Shown here in pieces: positions 36,458-48,420 of a DNA stretch of 64,000 nt (positions within the stretch are counted from its first letter, which is position 1; every line of letters starts with the position of its first letter). The position numbers were made by a program, and so were the translations under genes. The DNA is taken from NCBI GenBank assembly GCA_037044905.1, contig JBAOKB010000147.1, positions 806,001 through 870,000 of the forward strand, read 5' to 3'. The DNA is from Hortaea werneckii (taxonomy: Eukaryota; Ascomycota; Dothideomycetes; Mycosphaerellales; Teratosphaeriaceae). The notes under the pieces are model-generated. The model was not told the DNA's origin, did no database searches, and saw only the letters and a program-made list of their open reading frames with translations.

Positions 36458-36811
36458 ATTGAGGATTGGATTTGAGCATTTTTTTTAAGCGAGACATAGC
36501 ATATAATAGCATTTGCGTTTGTTTTTGAAGTTGAAAGAATGAGAAGACATCAATTTCCATCATGCATTTTGCAGTCACGGTTTCTCAGCAAGGAGGACTA
36601 GTTTTCCGCTATGTGCCGTAAAGTCGCCACGGCTAAGATGAGGCACCAACGCCTTCAAAGTCCTTCCCCCCCTTTTTTTTTTTGGCCGATGTAAACGCTC
36701 CCGTCAGTCTCCGTCGTAGACTCGTTGCTAATCCTACAGTTATTGCCTCCATTCTTGTCCATGCCGGAGTCCAGTAAGAACCGCCCAACTCCTCCATCGC
36801 ACTCAAGCCGC
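36458..36811. other. Convergent 3' region with C/T homopolymers
   Basis: About 350 bp between the ends of VPS13 (+) and the coiled-coil gene (-). It contains adjacent C and T runs near 36666-36683. No gene seen. Confidence 0.45.
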
Positions 36812-38653
36812 TTACACCCCCCTAAGCCTCATTACCTCGTTCTCAAGCTTGTCGATCCGATCATATGCTTGGTCGAGATCTTCTGTCAAAGTTTTCACTT
36901 TGGCGTTCGCTTCCATCAGCTGGACTTCCAGCTGAGAAGCATACGTGCCGGTATCGAGGCTCGTGGTTTGAACGTGGCGCCGATGGGATGGGTGTTCTAC
37001 CTCCTCGTCCTCCTTGTCTTCTTCCTCGGCAGCCATACGCTCTAGGAAACTCTTCGTTTGGCGCTTCTTCCCATGACGTCTCTCTTGATCTTGTTCCGTG
37101 GTTGGCATGTCGTTAGCCGATACTGTTGCATCGATCGAAGGATTGCGAGCGTGGGATGCTGCGCCAGGAGTCGGGTTGTTGCCTGGCTCGACGGGTTGGC
37201 GCTCCCGAGTCATAGCATCGGAAGCTTCAGCGGCGCTTGTCGTATCATCTTCGCTCTCGCGCATCTCTTCGTCGTCTTCGATGAAAAGGCCGTGCGCATC
37301 ACTTGTGGTCGTCTCCGGATGCTTATCGTACTTCTGCGCTGCTTGGTCCTGACGAGCATTCTTTTCAAAAGAGGTGGTGAAAACCTCTGGACTGCGCGCC
37401 GATGCCGCCGTACAGCTTCGCACGATCCTTTGCCCACTCCTGGACTCGGACTGCGTCGGAGGAACGTGTTGATGCGCTCTCGATACCTCTTCCTTCCCTT
37501 GGCCTGGGACGGTGCGCCGTACTTGACCAGTTGATCCTTGGGGGTGTATTGATTGTGACCATGCTTTCTGGGATCCTTGGGTTCTCTGGAAGAGGGGATG
37601 CCGCTTTGCGTTTAGAGACCTGGACTTCAATGGCTGCATTCGCTGGCGGTGTATGGTAGGCAATAGGAGTATAGTTCTTCTCCCCTGTGAAATAGTACTT
37701 TTCGCCTCTCATGCCGACTTCAGTGGAGAAGTACTTTTCATCTCCCGTCGCATTTGGATTGCTGATGGCGCTGCGTCCGCGATGCGGACGGCGTGCACGA
37801 ATCCTGCCTGGACCGCCGAAGTCATGGGACCAAAACCTGACGATCGAAGCGCGTGGTATGTCCGATGCGAGAACCTCGTGCGCGGCGCGGTCATCCAGGA
37901 TGACGTACTTTGGCGGCATGTTGTTTTTGAATGAAACGGGACCTTTGCCGGTCTTGAGTTGGTAAAAGCGCCAGCGCTGGTGAGCGGGCGCTGACCCGGC
38001 TTGTCATAGTAGTCCGTGTCTGCCGCACCGTCTCCGTCGCCTGTGTTTTCCATTAGCACTCGTCTCAATCGGAGCAGGACGAAGCTGCACACGTACCGGG
38101 ACGCCACACTTCGCGCTTGATGCCAGTCAGTGGCTCGCGGTAGTACTGACGTGGTGTTGTCGCTGGATCGAGCATTGATAGATTTTCATCTTCAACGGTA
38201 TTTTCGAGTATCGAGCTTTCATCCCTTTCGTCAGGTTCGTTGTCTGCGAACAACGCTTTTCGTGGTACAGTCGCATTTGAAGGTTGATCCTGCAGCAGTA
38301 AGAAGTCAAAAGCCGCATTCTCCTTGCGTCAAGTGGGTGTAAGAGCATACCTTGCGAGCGCGAGGCTGGAATTGAGCCGGTGGTGAGACGAAAAGACCAG
38401 CACTGCTGTACGCTGGCTCGGTGCTGGCATGTTGAGGGTTGTGATCCTCTGCTTGATGTCAGTGAGATATCGCAGTCTTCCGAACTCGTAACTGACCTTG
38501 CACCTCCGCCGTTACTGGCGTAGTTTGCCCGGATGCAGGAGACACAGCAGCGTCACGCTTCTGCTTTTCTGTCTTCTTGCCCGTTTTTGGCGCCTTCGTG
38601 CCCTTTGATAGCCCATCGCTGGCAAGAGTGATCATCAAGTTGCCGAAAACCAT
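36812..38653 (-). CDS. Unrecognised four-exon gene, C-terminal coiled coil
   Basis: I do not recognise this protein. Exons are 38653-38497, 38448-38351, 38289-38097 and 38040-36812. All three introns are short (49-61 nt) with GT donors (GTCAGT, GTATGC, GTACGT) and CAG acceptors, and phases agree at each junction, which strongly supports a real gene. It starts MVFGNLMITLASDGLSKGTK. A central block looks conserved (WRFYQLKTGKGPVSFKN, PPKYVILDDRAAHEVLASDI, SIVRFWSHDFGGPGR). A low-complexity stretch and an acidic region (FIEDDEEMRESEDD) lead to a terminal coiled coil (QLEVQLMEANAKVKTLTEDL and DRIDKLENEVMRLRGV). Two breaks are inferred: a lost C near 37990 (CCCC read as CCC) and an extra base near 37395. 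About 555 residues when corrected. A structural or chromatin/spindle role is possible but not shown. Confidence 0.7.
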
Positions 38654-39708
38654 CTTGAACGTTGGAGCTTCGCAGATGACGCTTAGCAAAGAAGATGTGG
38701 TGGGACTCTCGTTGTTTGTTGTGAGTGAATGTGGAAGGCCCGCAAGGACAGAGACAGCTTGTGATTCAGCGCGCCAGATGGAGATCCACTGAGCGTAAAG
38801 CTGAGCGCGGATCTAGGCAAACAAGAGGTCACGCAGAGGTCTTCTGCAACGTTAGAACAGGTTGGTGCTGTGTGGGGGAGTGATGGAGCTGAGAAGGTCG
38901 ACGCGCAAGATGAAGACGCATAGTGCTTTGGTGCTTTAGGTTCAGTGCGCTGACTTCAGGCAGCAGCTTGACCGCGTGAATGTGACTAGGATCCATCATT
39001 TGAGTGGCGATGTTTCCAGACTTGGAAGGAGCGCCCTCGTGTTGGCATCTGCTTGTGCAATACGAAGGAGAGTGGAAACCTGGTGTCGTCCTTCGCATGA
39101 TATGTACTGAAATACACGGTGCAAATTAACCGAACGCAAAAGCTGTTCACGGCGGACATGGAAAGGCAAACCAGATGGCGAATTTCTAGCCAGAACATGG
39201 AAAAGGTATGATAATGGCGTGGCGACAATGTACGGGCATGGAAGCAATTCATGTCTATTGCCTACTGTGAACGAGTCTTGTAACGCCCAAACGGCACATC
39301 CTCGAAGCTGTCCACGATAGTCTGATTGTGAGCCTCAGCAGGGAGGACAATCGAACCGTCTTTACCAGAATGGAAATGAGTGCTCTAGAGAGTTGATGGA
39401 GGAGAAGTGGTGCATGATGATGTGAAGTCAGCCGAGCTGCCCTGAAATCCAATTCCCACATGCCTCAGGCATCAGCACACGAGATCTCATCGTGGACGGA
39501 AGGGCAAAGCCAATCGGTTGTTTCGTTTCTGTCAGCCGTGGTCAGCGCTTTGACCCTTTGTCGTCCATCAATCGTCTACCTCATCGAAAGCCAAACCTCG
39601 TCGTGCGGCGCCACCCACTCCCCCTCTCCACTCCTCCAACACCACCACCTCTCCTCACAGGCGACGAAGCCGCACTCAATCACCCTGCTAGCGGCATACA
39701 CTTTCGAG
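38654..39708. other. Divergent promoter region, possible tiny ORF
   Basis: About 1.05 kb between the starts of the coiled-coil gene (-) and the complex I gene (+). A possible 50-residue minus-strand frame at 39415-39262, which needs one base correction, is described in the findings. No firm gene. Confidence 0.4.
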
Positions 39709-41302
39709 ATGCTGTCTGCACCGGCAAAGACCGCACTGCGCGCCCAGGCGGCCCCTGCGAACCTCTCCAAGAACGCCATTCGCTCTCTCTCCACCACCGC
39801 CTCCAACCAGGCCGCTCCCCAAGATGGCCAGCAGAAGCGCGGCATGGCGACTGTCCAGGACGCGCCACCTGTTCACCGTCACGGCGGTTTGAGGGATCAG
39901 GACCGCATCTTCACCAACCTCTACGGCCACCACGGCGCCGACTTGAAGAGCGCGATGAAGTACGGCGACTGGTACAAGACCAAGGAAATTGTTCAGAAGG
40001 GTCACGAGTGGCTCATCTCTGAGATTAAGGCATCTGGACTCAGAGGACGCGGTGGCGCTGGTTTCCCATCCGGTATGAAGTGGAGTTTCATGAACCCCAA
40101 GGGCTGGGACGAGGACACAAAGCCGCGCTATCTGGTCGTCAACGCCGACGAGGGCGAGCCAGGAACATGCAAGGACCGCGAGATTATGAGGAAGGACCCG
40201 CACAAGCTGATCGAGGGTTGTTTGGTTGCTGGTCGTGCTATGAACGTAAGATGAACTGCCTTCTAATACTTCTGACAACAGTGGCTGATGAGACTTCGCG
40301 TTTTAGTGCACTGCGGCATACATTTACATCCGTGGCGAGTTCTACCACGAAGCCACCGTCCTGCAGCGTGCCATCCAGGAGGCTTACAAGGCTGGCCTTC
40401 TCGGCAAGAACGCCTGCAACTCCGGCTACGATTTCGACGTTTTCCTCCACCGCGGGATGGGTGCTTACGTTTGCGGTGAAGAGACCTCTCTCATCGAATC
40501 GCTCGAGGGCAAGCCAGGCAAGCCCCGTTTGAAGCCGCCGTTCCCGGCTGCGGTCGGTGTGTTCGGCTGCCCATCCACTGTTGCCAACGTCGAGACGGTT
40601 GCGGTCGCTCCGACCATCATTAGGCGAGGCGCCAACTGGTTCAACTCGCTTGGTCGTGAGCGTAACTCTGGCACCAAGCTCTTCTGTATCTCCGGTCACG
40701 TCAACAACCCAACCACTGTTGAAGAGGAGATGTCGATCCCTCTCCGTGACCTGATCGACAAGCACGCCGGCGGCGTGACAGGCGGCTGGGACAACCTCAA
40801 GGCTGTCATTCCCGGTGGCTCCTCCACCCCTATCCTCCCCAAATCCATCTGTGACGAGCAGCTCATGGACTTCGACTCCCTCAAGGACTCGCAGTCCGGG
40901 CTCGGCACGGCCGCGGTCATCGTCATGGACAAGTCCACCGACGTGGTCCGCGCCATCTCGCGCCTGAGCAAGTTTTACCACCACGAGTCCTGCGGCCAGT
41001 GCACCCCCTGCCGCGAGGGCTCCAAGTGGACCGAGCAGATCATGCACCGCTTCGAGTCCGGCACCGCCCGCGCCCGCGAGATCGACATGATGCAGGAGCT
41101 CACCAAGCAGGTCGAAGGCCACACCATCTGCGCGCTAGGCGAGGCCTTCGCATGGCCCATCCAGGGCCTGATCCGCCACTTCCGTCCCGAGCTGGAGCAG
41201 AGAATAGCGGAGAATGCGCGGAAGAACGGCGGCGAGATGCTGGCCGGTGGTTGGCAGCACGATGCCGGCAAGCACGGTATGCTGATCTCCCCTGGTCAGT
41301 AG
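39709..41302 (+). CDS. NADH:ubiquinone oxidoreductase 51 kDa subunit (complex I, NDUFV1/NUO51)
   Basis: Flavoprotein subunit of the complex I N-module in the mitochondrial matrix. It binds NADH and FMN and carries cluster N3. Two exons: 39709-40245 and 40307-41302. The intron is 40246-40306 (61 nt, GTAAGA donor, TTTTAG acceptor), phase 0, giving 510 residues. A mitochondrial presequence (MLSAPAKTALRAQAAPANLS) precedes the mature part. The FMN/NADH site shows as GLRGRGGAGFPSGMKWSF and VVNADEGEPGTCKDRE. AYVCGEETSLIESLEGKPG follows, and the 4Fe-4S ligands appear as SCGQCTPCREG (about 403-413) with a fourth Cys in HTICALGEAFAWP. Length matches fungal orthologues. No frame breaks, although the neighbours have many. 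Start is the ATG at 39709, just past a C/A-rich leader. Confidence 0.96.
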
Positions 41303-41838
41303 AGACAGAAGGGGAGAGGAAGTGTATGTATAGCGAGCGGGGCTGTTGTCTACTTTGTAAATATTGGGGATTTACAACCACACAGGCGTAGGAGGCTTTA
41401 AGTATTGAAGAACTCTTGATACACTTGATTCGTATTGTGTGATTCTTCTCGCGTTTATGTGATCCCATCATTTTGTCCCGTACGTTTCTCCGCTGCAGTA
41501 AGATGATAAAACCACATTCTACGCCCCTACACACGTAGGTACCTAGATGGAAGCATCTTTTTTTTTTTTTTTTTTTCACCAAGCATAACTTCGACAATAT
41601 GTACACAGAATTTCCATCGTTGTGACTAAAGGAATTGCCTGGTCAAATACATGGCTACAAGAAAATTAATTACTAATATCCCCAAACGAAAAATTGCGCA
41701 CCCTTTGCCCCAACACCATGCTAAAAAGAGATCGCATTCTCTTTCATTCCCTTCTTTCAAATCGTCCTGGCCGGTCTTTTTACACATGCAACAAATTCTT
41801 CGAGGTGGTTGGAGGGGAGGCGGGGTGCGAATTCATCA
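41303..41838. other. Convergent 3' region with a T19 run
   Basis: About 540 bp between the ends of the complex I gene (+) and the long low-complexity gene (-). A run of 19 T lies at 41558-41576. Nothing else seen. Confidence 0.5.
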
Positions 41839-44800
41839 TCATATCCATCCCCCCTGCACCACCTCCCTCCCCACGAGCTCCAACTGCCCGAACTCGCTCG
41901 TCCGCCGACGCTCGAGGATCCACCGCGGACTCCCATTCGAGTTCTGCTCCTTGACATAGGTGACGTGATCGCTGCCCTGTCTGGAATGCTGCTGCGCGGA
42001 CGAGGACGAGCCACTGGCGGTGTTGGCCTTGGGGAGGACGACCTTCTTCGCCGTAGTCGGCTCGGGAGCCGGTGCAGGGAGAGGTTTCCGCGGCGTGGCG
42101 TCCATCTCTGCTGCTACGTAGGACTCCGCTGGTGCTGCGGCAGCATGTCCGCTGTTCCGGGCTGAGTAAGAAGGGGAGTAGCCGGCCCCGGAGCCAGGAC
42201 GGGAGGAGTCGGCTTGCTGGGAGGTGTTGGATCCCCTTCCACTGCTACTGTGTCCAAAGGCGCCGGGACCCGTCATGGGGACCGAAGCGAAATATCCCGT
42301 CGGCACGGCCTGGCTGCTACTGCTCCCCGCGGAATGAGGGGTCTGCGCGCCGTGATGCCATTGGAAGGATCCGGGCCCTTTCATAGATCCGTACTCGCTC
42401 TGCCAGCTCCCATGGCTGCCGCTCGCACTCCCGGGACCCTCGCCGCCAGCAAACGCGCTGGCTCTTAGTTTCCGTAGCTGGTCGAACGTTAAAGCCTCCT
42501 TCTCCACGAGGGGCGAAGTCGGCAGTCGAGCTAGCGCAGGCGAGGCAGGGCCGTACAATCCCGCGCTTGGCAGGCCGAAGGCGCTACCGTGGCTCATGCT
42601 CATGTACGAGTTGCGGGTGCTGAACTCGGAGCGCTCTGTGATAGGCGTCAGGTTCGGCTCCTTGATACTCTTGCTTCTGGTCAGCCCGTCTCCCCCACCG
42701 TCTTCGCCAAAGAAGCCGCCATGGTTAGATTGCGCATCGGCTGAGTTCGGGCGGGCTTTGGCGTAGAAATCGAATTCTTGGCCGTAGAATGCTGCATCAT
42801 CACTGGCGAGGATGTCGCCATTGGCGGCGGCTACAATGTCGTCGTCGATATCATCGTCGTTAAAGCCGTCTTCCTCTTGCGAATGGAAGCCAAAGTCGAA
42901 GCTCAGTCGTAGGGGCTCCTGTCTGGGGATCTGATCCATGTGGGATGCAGTAGTATTCGTGGATGCGCTATATCCCGGTCCACCTTCGACAGCCAAGTGC
43001 TTGTCGTCATCTTGGGAGTAGTGACTCCTGTCATCTTGAGCAGGGTTCGAATACGCACTCTCATTCGTAGAAGAGGATGCGACACTAGACTGTCTTGAAA
43101 ACCTCCCTTCATTGGCTGCTCGGTTCACAGCTTCGGCGAGCGCAGCATGGTAGGACTGCAGATTGGACTGCATGCGTGACACGGCCTCTTGAGTGCCCTC
43201 AAGAGCAGGCAAAGGCGGAACCTTCCTGCTCAGACCTAGCCGCTTGGCATCCTCTGATGGGTTGCGTTGTGGGATCAGCCTTGGGTCGACGGGTCCTTGC
43301 AACGGCAAATCTTCTAGCAGCAGCTGCGATTGCCGTTGGCGAGCCTTGTTTGGATTGCCGCCCATGGCGAAAGACGGATAGGGGCCATCGCCTCCAAGAC
43401 TTGCCAGGGAGAATCCACTCTGCGGTCGCGGTTGCTGGACAGGTTGTCCTGGGCAGCCCTGTATCCTACTCGAGCGATTTGAGAAAGCATCGTTATCAAA
43501 GAGGTCCTCATTCATATGTTCGTGCTGCCCTCGAGGGCTGCTGATGTCCTGCTCGAAGCCTCCATCGTCAAAATACATGTCATCATCGCCCTCATAATCG
43601 TCATCATCGCCGTCAGAACTTTGAGCATACTGTAAGTTCTGATTCGCCTCATTGTTTCTCTGTCGAATCGACTTGCCCAGAGGTCCCTCGTAAGCTGCGC
43701 TTTGCCCATGGCTTACTGGAGGGAAGTGGGAGGCTCTAGACGAGGAGGCACTCGTGGGCAAATCTTCCCATCTGGATAGCCGTTTTGGCATGCCATCGCT
43801 ATCCCTCGTCCAACGATCACTGTTTGGAGCATCCTGACGAGACGTCGGCCGGCTGTCGTAAATACTCAAATCTGGTCCAGATCCAAAATCGAAATCCTCA
43901 AACCCGGTCAACCCGAGACCCGCTGCCTTGTTCGGCGTTGCATTGGCCGGTACGTTGACTTCTCTCGATCTTTGCTCATGCTTTTCGAATGCCTGTCCGC
44001 CTGTGCTTCCAAAGCTGACACCACTCGCGACCCTACTGGAATCACGTTTCTCGTTCGGTTGTTGTCGCAATGGTGTATCCTCTCTTTGAGAAGACGCATT
44101 GGCAACTGCTGGAGAATACCCAGCAGCTTCCGGCTGCATGTAGAAGCCAGACCTTGAGTCGGCACCATGGGCACCATTGTGCCTTTGTCCCCAGTTCCCA
44201 GGAAAGCCGCGTTGCGCAAAATTGTTGCCGCTCGTGTCGATACGCAGCCCGCCCCCGAATGGAAGGCGTTATCGGAAGTTGGCAAAATGTTTTGGTCAGC
44301 CGGATGCTGATGAGAGCCCCCTGAATTCTTTGACGATGGTTGCGCATTCCAAGTCATCACATGACGGTCTTGTGTGGCTGTCTGATCAACATCGGCCGGG
44401 TTTGTCTCGTCCAGTCCATCGAAATGACTGTCATCGTCCACATAGTCATCATCATACAACGAGCCGTCGTCCGAAAGGCTAGGCGCTTGCAATTGCTGCC
44501 TCGTCCGCTGCAGTCCGGTTAGCTCCCCCATCGGAGTGGCCAAGGGCGCGTCGTGCTCTTCATAATCTTCATCAAGTTGCTCCTGCATTTCAAACTCATC
44601 CATATCATCCATTGCACTCTCGTCGAACTCATCCTCGTCTTCGTCTGGGCTGAGCTGACGGTTCTGAGATTTCATTTTCCGATGCTTTTCTTCCAGAACT
44701 TGCTCCTCCCTGGCACTCTCGCCCAGCTGGAAAGAGAAACGAGAAGCATTGGACGGATTATGCTTTGGCAAGCCCGATAATCTTTTTGATGAGTGTCCAG

Positions 44801-47216
44801 CGGCACTGGGACGCTTCTCGACGAGCTTCGGCACACGCTTCGAAGCCGAGACATTCATAGTCTCTGCTTGTTTGATTTCCGGCGTTAGCTCAGGTGAGGT
44901 ACCTAAGCTGGAGTTGCGATCCGGTATAGGAATGCTCAAGCCTTCTCTCGATGGCGCAGCAGACGATTCTATCATTGGCTCTGGCGCTGGAGTGGTCACA
45001 ACCTCAGGTGCCGTGTGAGGATCTCTATCCGAGCTTTGCTGCATTGATCGCTTCGGAGACTGCTCAGATCCAGGGAACATCTGCGGAGGTTGTTCAGCAA
45101 TTGGTGAAAATGTAGGACCAACGGGGAATCCACTTGCGGACGAAAACGGTCTCGAAGTCGCCTCTTCTTCATCCCTGCGTCTAGATTCGGCTGACGCTTG
45201 AGGCAGCATCGACGCTCTTGCACTCTGGGGCGGTAAATCTGATACAGCAGACATACGTCGCAGATCCTTTGACATAGGACTGGCAGGTGACACCGGGCTA
45301 AGGCTTCGCCCTGTGGAGTTCCTGGCATCCGTACCAAATGGGACACTGGTACGTCCGGTTATGGGACTGATTTGACTGAAGGAGCTCAGGCTTGAGTCTC
45401 GATCTTTACCACTGCTAGGATCGCTACTACGCTTCGATTCTTCGTCCTGGCACAAAGCGGCTTGCATTGGATCTAAATGCTGGCTTCGCCGGGCAAAGGG
45501 CGGGAGGACGGCGCTTTCTTGGGAGTAGGCACTAAAGTTCGACTGGTGACCGACCCGTTGCAAGAATTCACGATTCTCCAGCCGCTCAGCGTTCAGGGAG
45601 CGAGGGCGGTCGGCATCTTGTGCTGGATCATCATTCAGAATCTCTTTGAACATGCTTGGGGAATGAGCACTCCGCCTGTTAAGGCTACTCGAGCTTTCAC
45701 TAGCATGCTTAACATGGTTTGATGCTGCCTGTCCAAAATCAAAGTCCGGAAGTAGTTGCGGTACAGCTGGCGTGCTGTTAGCAGACTGCAGCTGTCCTCG
45801 CGGCGGACGTTGATCAGCCTCGCTGTAAGACACGCCTCGCTTGCTTCTGGGCGAGCTGAAGTCATGAACAACTTTTCCTTTGATTCTAGGATCGAAATCC
45901 TCCGGCATCTTACTCAGACCGGACTGCGCAACGCTTTTCTGCCTCTCATAAGCTTGGGCTGCTGCAGATCTATCCGCAACAGTTTCCACCCCATCTTGTC
46001 CACTCTTCCGCCTCGATAGCAAAGCTATTGGGTTGAGTAGACGTGTCTTCCGTTTCTCAGCCTTAGGCTGCCCAGCCGTGCTCTCGGGTTTGGGGCTCGA
46101 GGAGTGATGCGTGGGCACCGAGACACCACCAAATTTCGCCGGAGCTCCAGCAGTCTTTGGTCGTCTGGAAACATGTCGTGGTAGCGGGAAGAAGGATGAT
46201 GTCGATTGGTAAGGGGTGCCAAGGGTCTGGGACAACGGCGAAGAGCTGGCGGGTGAGGAAACTCTATTGACGGACGACTGAGCGCTGGGCAGTTGGGTCG
46301 ATCCGCTGTAATTCGAAGAGGCTTGCGCGCTGGGCGTCTGTGTATTCGAAGAGACCTGAGAGCTGTTTGTTTGCGCTCGACGCAGGGCTCCAAAATCCTC
46401 GGCTGAGGAGTGTGGACTAAGCCGTGCGCCGCTTATGTGAGGCGCCCGCAGCGAGTTTGCTGATGTCGGAGTCGTTTGCTGGGCTGACAGTGGGCTCTGT
46501 GAGCTGCGACCAGCGGGAACCTGAAGGGAGTTGAGATGCAACGGGTTAGTAGTGGTCGGTACCTGCGGAGTGCTGTAGCTCTGTTGGATTGTCTGAGGCC
46601 GCTGCGGCTGGCTGTACGGCTTATCTCGACTATCAATGAATTCCCGGCTCATTGCTGGTCCGCTCGGCGCGGGAGGCAAGGCAGACGAGCCTGGGCTCTT
46701 TGGCGGAAAGAGCGTTCCTTCCATCCTGGGTGATGCACCCCCCAGAGATGACGGGCTTTGCCAGTCCATGTCCGCAACCGTTGCATTGGCTGCCCTTTCA
46801 GTCGATGGCGGCTCAGCGGGATGCTCTAAGCGGTGACCCTGCTTGCTATGGTCCAAGGCGCTACCGAGCCCCGGCTCCTTGCCACTGTTCCCGTCTTCTT
46901 TTGCTCGGTATCTGTCACTAGTGGCCGGCTCATAGCGACTCGCAACCCTTGGAATTGGCGGTAACACGGGCGCCGAAGTCAGGCGCAAGCCGTTCGTCCT
47001 GTTGGATGGCGCAGTACCCAGGCCATCACTCGTCTCCGGCCGCTGCAGACTTTCGCCACTGACTCGGCGGGTGGGTTGAAAGATCGGGGGCGGAAGAGGG
47101 GCGTTGTCGAAGTTCGCTGACAAGGGACTGGTATGCGGCAATACGTGAGAGGAAGGGGCGGTCGCGGCTGAGCTGCTCCGGTCATGGCCCCTGTGACCGC
47201 GAGCTTTGGCGAACAT
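41839..47216 (-). CDS. Very long low-complexity protein of unknown function, conserved-looking C-terminus
   Basis: I do not recognise it. The first ATG with a plausible leader is at 47216 (MFAKARGHRGHDRSSSAATA). The protein is about 1,790 residues and mostly disordered: Ser/Pro/Gln-rich segments, acidic patches (DEDEDEFDESAMDDMDEFEM near 44600 and GDDDDYEGDDDMYFDDGGF near 43570), basic KRKTR-like clusters and many S-P sites. The last 45 residues look ordered (VTYVKEQNSNGSPRWILERR, then TSEFGQLELVGREVVQGG) and may be the conserved part. Two long frames overlap. A single lost G in the G-run opposite 44252-44256 joins them and turns an unlikely stretch into HSGGGLRIDTSGNNFAQRGF. Composition suggests a regulatory scaffold, but nothing in the sequence says which process. 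Confidence 0.75.
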
Positions 47217-48420
47217 GGTCAAGAGCGCGCGCGCTGGGCAAAAGCGATGGACGAGGCAACGTTTCACAGACTCGCGGCGAGCGATCCGCAGATCCTGAAA
47301 CCCGCCAGCGGTGACCCTTGCTGGCAATCAGCAGCAGTGGACGAGTATGTCGCCAGCAACCCGGCTCACACTGGGCTCGAGGATGGTAGAGGTACTGTAC
47401 TGTACTTAGGTCTCGTTATTACAACCACCCACGACCGCGCACAACCTCGTGAGACCAAATTACAGCCGTCTTTCTCTCTTCACATCCTCTTCCTCGCTTT
47501 TCCCCGTTTTCGTTTCCTTCTCGTCCTCGCATCCGTCGCGCCTGCACGCACGCACGTGAAAGTGGAGCCCTCTCAGCTGGAAGCCTTCCCGATCATTCGT
47601 GAAGCGAATCATGAAGCGAATCGTGAGGCTCCAATCGCAGGCCAACACTTGACTCTACCCCTGCACTTCTCTCCGTGACGAGCACCCGTTCATGCAAGCA
47701 TCTCATCCGGTCTCTCCACCGCAGCAACCGATGGGACTGTATGTGTTCGCCAGAAGAGCCGAATAGCGCTGGGGCATATCATCCCGTCATCTCGAACCAC
47801 CGTCGAGGCAGCTCCGACTCTCCCGTCGCTGGCCGGCCCATCCAACGACTGCTCAACCGGCCGTTGGGCAGCCGCGTCGAGCGCGTCAGCTCCTTCGGCC
47901 TCTTCGGACCGCGGCTCGGCGCGAGAGAAGCGAAAGGCTGGCGGCCGGTGACGAACTGGTGGGATGATCGGGAGCTGCCCAGCACAGTCACTCATCCATG
48001 GATGCTCCGCTTGCTCCGCAGGCCGGCGAGCTACGAAAGAAATGTGAGACAGCTTCGCAAGCAGGTACCTAGGTAGGTCCGATATCGTTCGAGGCAGAAA
48101 ATTATACTATGTACATACTTTAGTATTTGCTCCCCACAACGCACCAGTAGGCAGCATCTGCCTGGGAACAGTAAATCGACATTGTCGCGGAAGCAGTAGG
48201 AACGTCAAGGTCGTTGGGCACATCAGATTCAGATAGCAGCAGATTGAGCACCTGCACAAGAGCACGCACACGGTAGAGGCTATAGCAGGCAAGATCAACG
48301 GCGGCGAAAGAGTCGGACACATCAGAACACGGTTGGCTTGAAGCTCGCATCGCACCTTCAAAAGCACAAGCACACAAACCTACCTACCCAAGACCAACCG
48401 CTTCACATCTTCCACCGGAG
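47217..48420. other. Divergent promoter region
   Basis: About 1.2 kb between the starts of the long low-complexity gene (-) and the acyltransferase gene (+). A short tandem repeat (GAAGCGAATC, twice) lies near 47601-47622. Open frames here (47184-47678, 47675-48076) lack any protein signature and I do not call them. Confidence 0.45.

Noticed and set aside
41558..41576. T19 run as a terminator or retroelement tail
   Set aside because: A lone homopolymer without target-site duplication or retroelement sequence. It lies between convergent gene ends, where such runs are common.
47184..48076. Two plus-strand open frames (164 and 133 codons) in a divergent promoter
   Set aside because: Composition follows GC-rich promoter sequence. 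The first overlaps the start of the minus-strand gene, and no protein signature is seen.
48100..48420. GATA/SreA iron-repressor site upstream of the acyltransferase
   Set aside because: Only a minimal GATA core is present. The longer consensus is absent, so the call would be unsupported.
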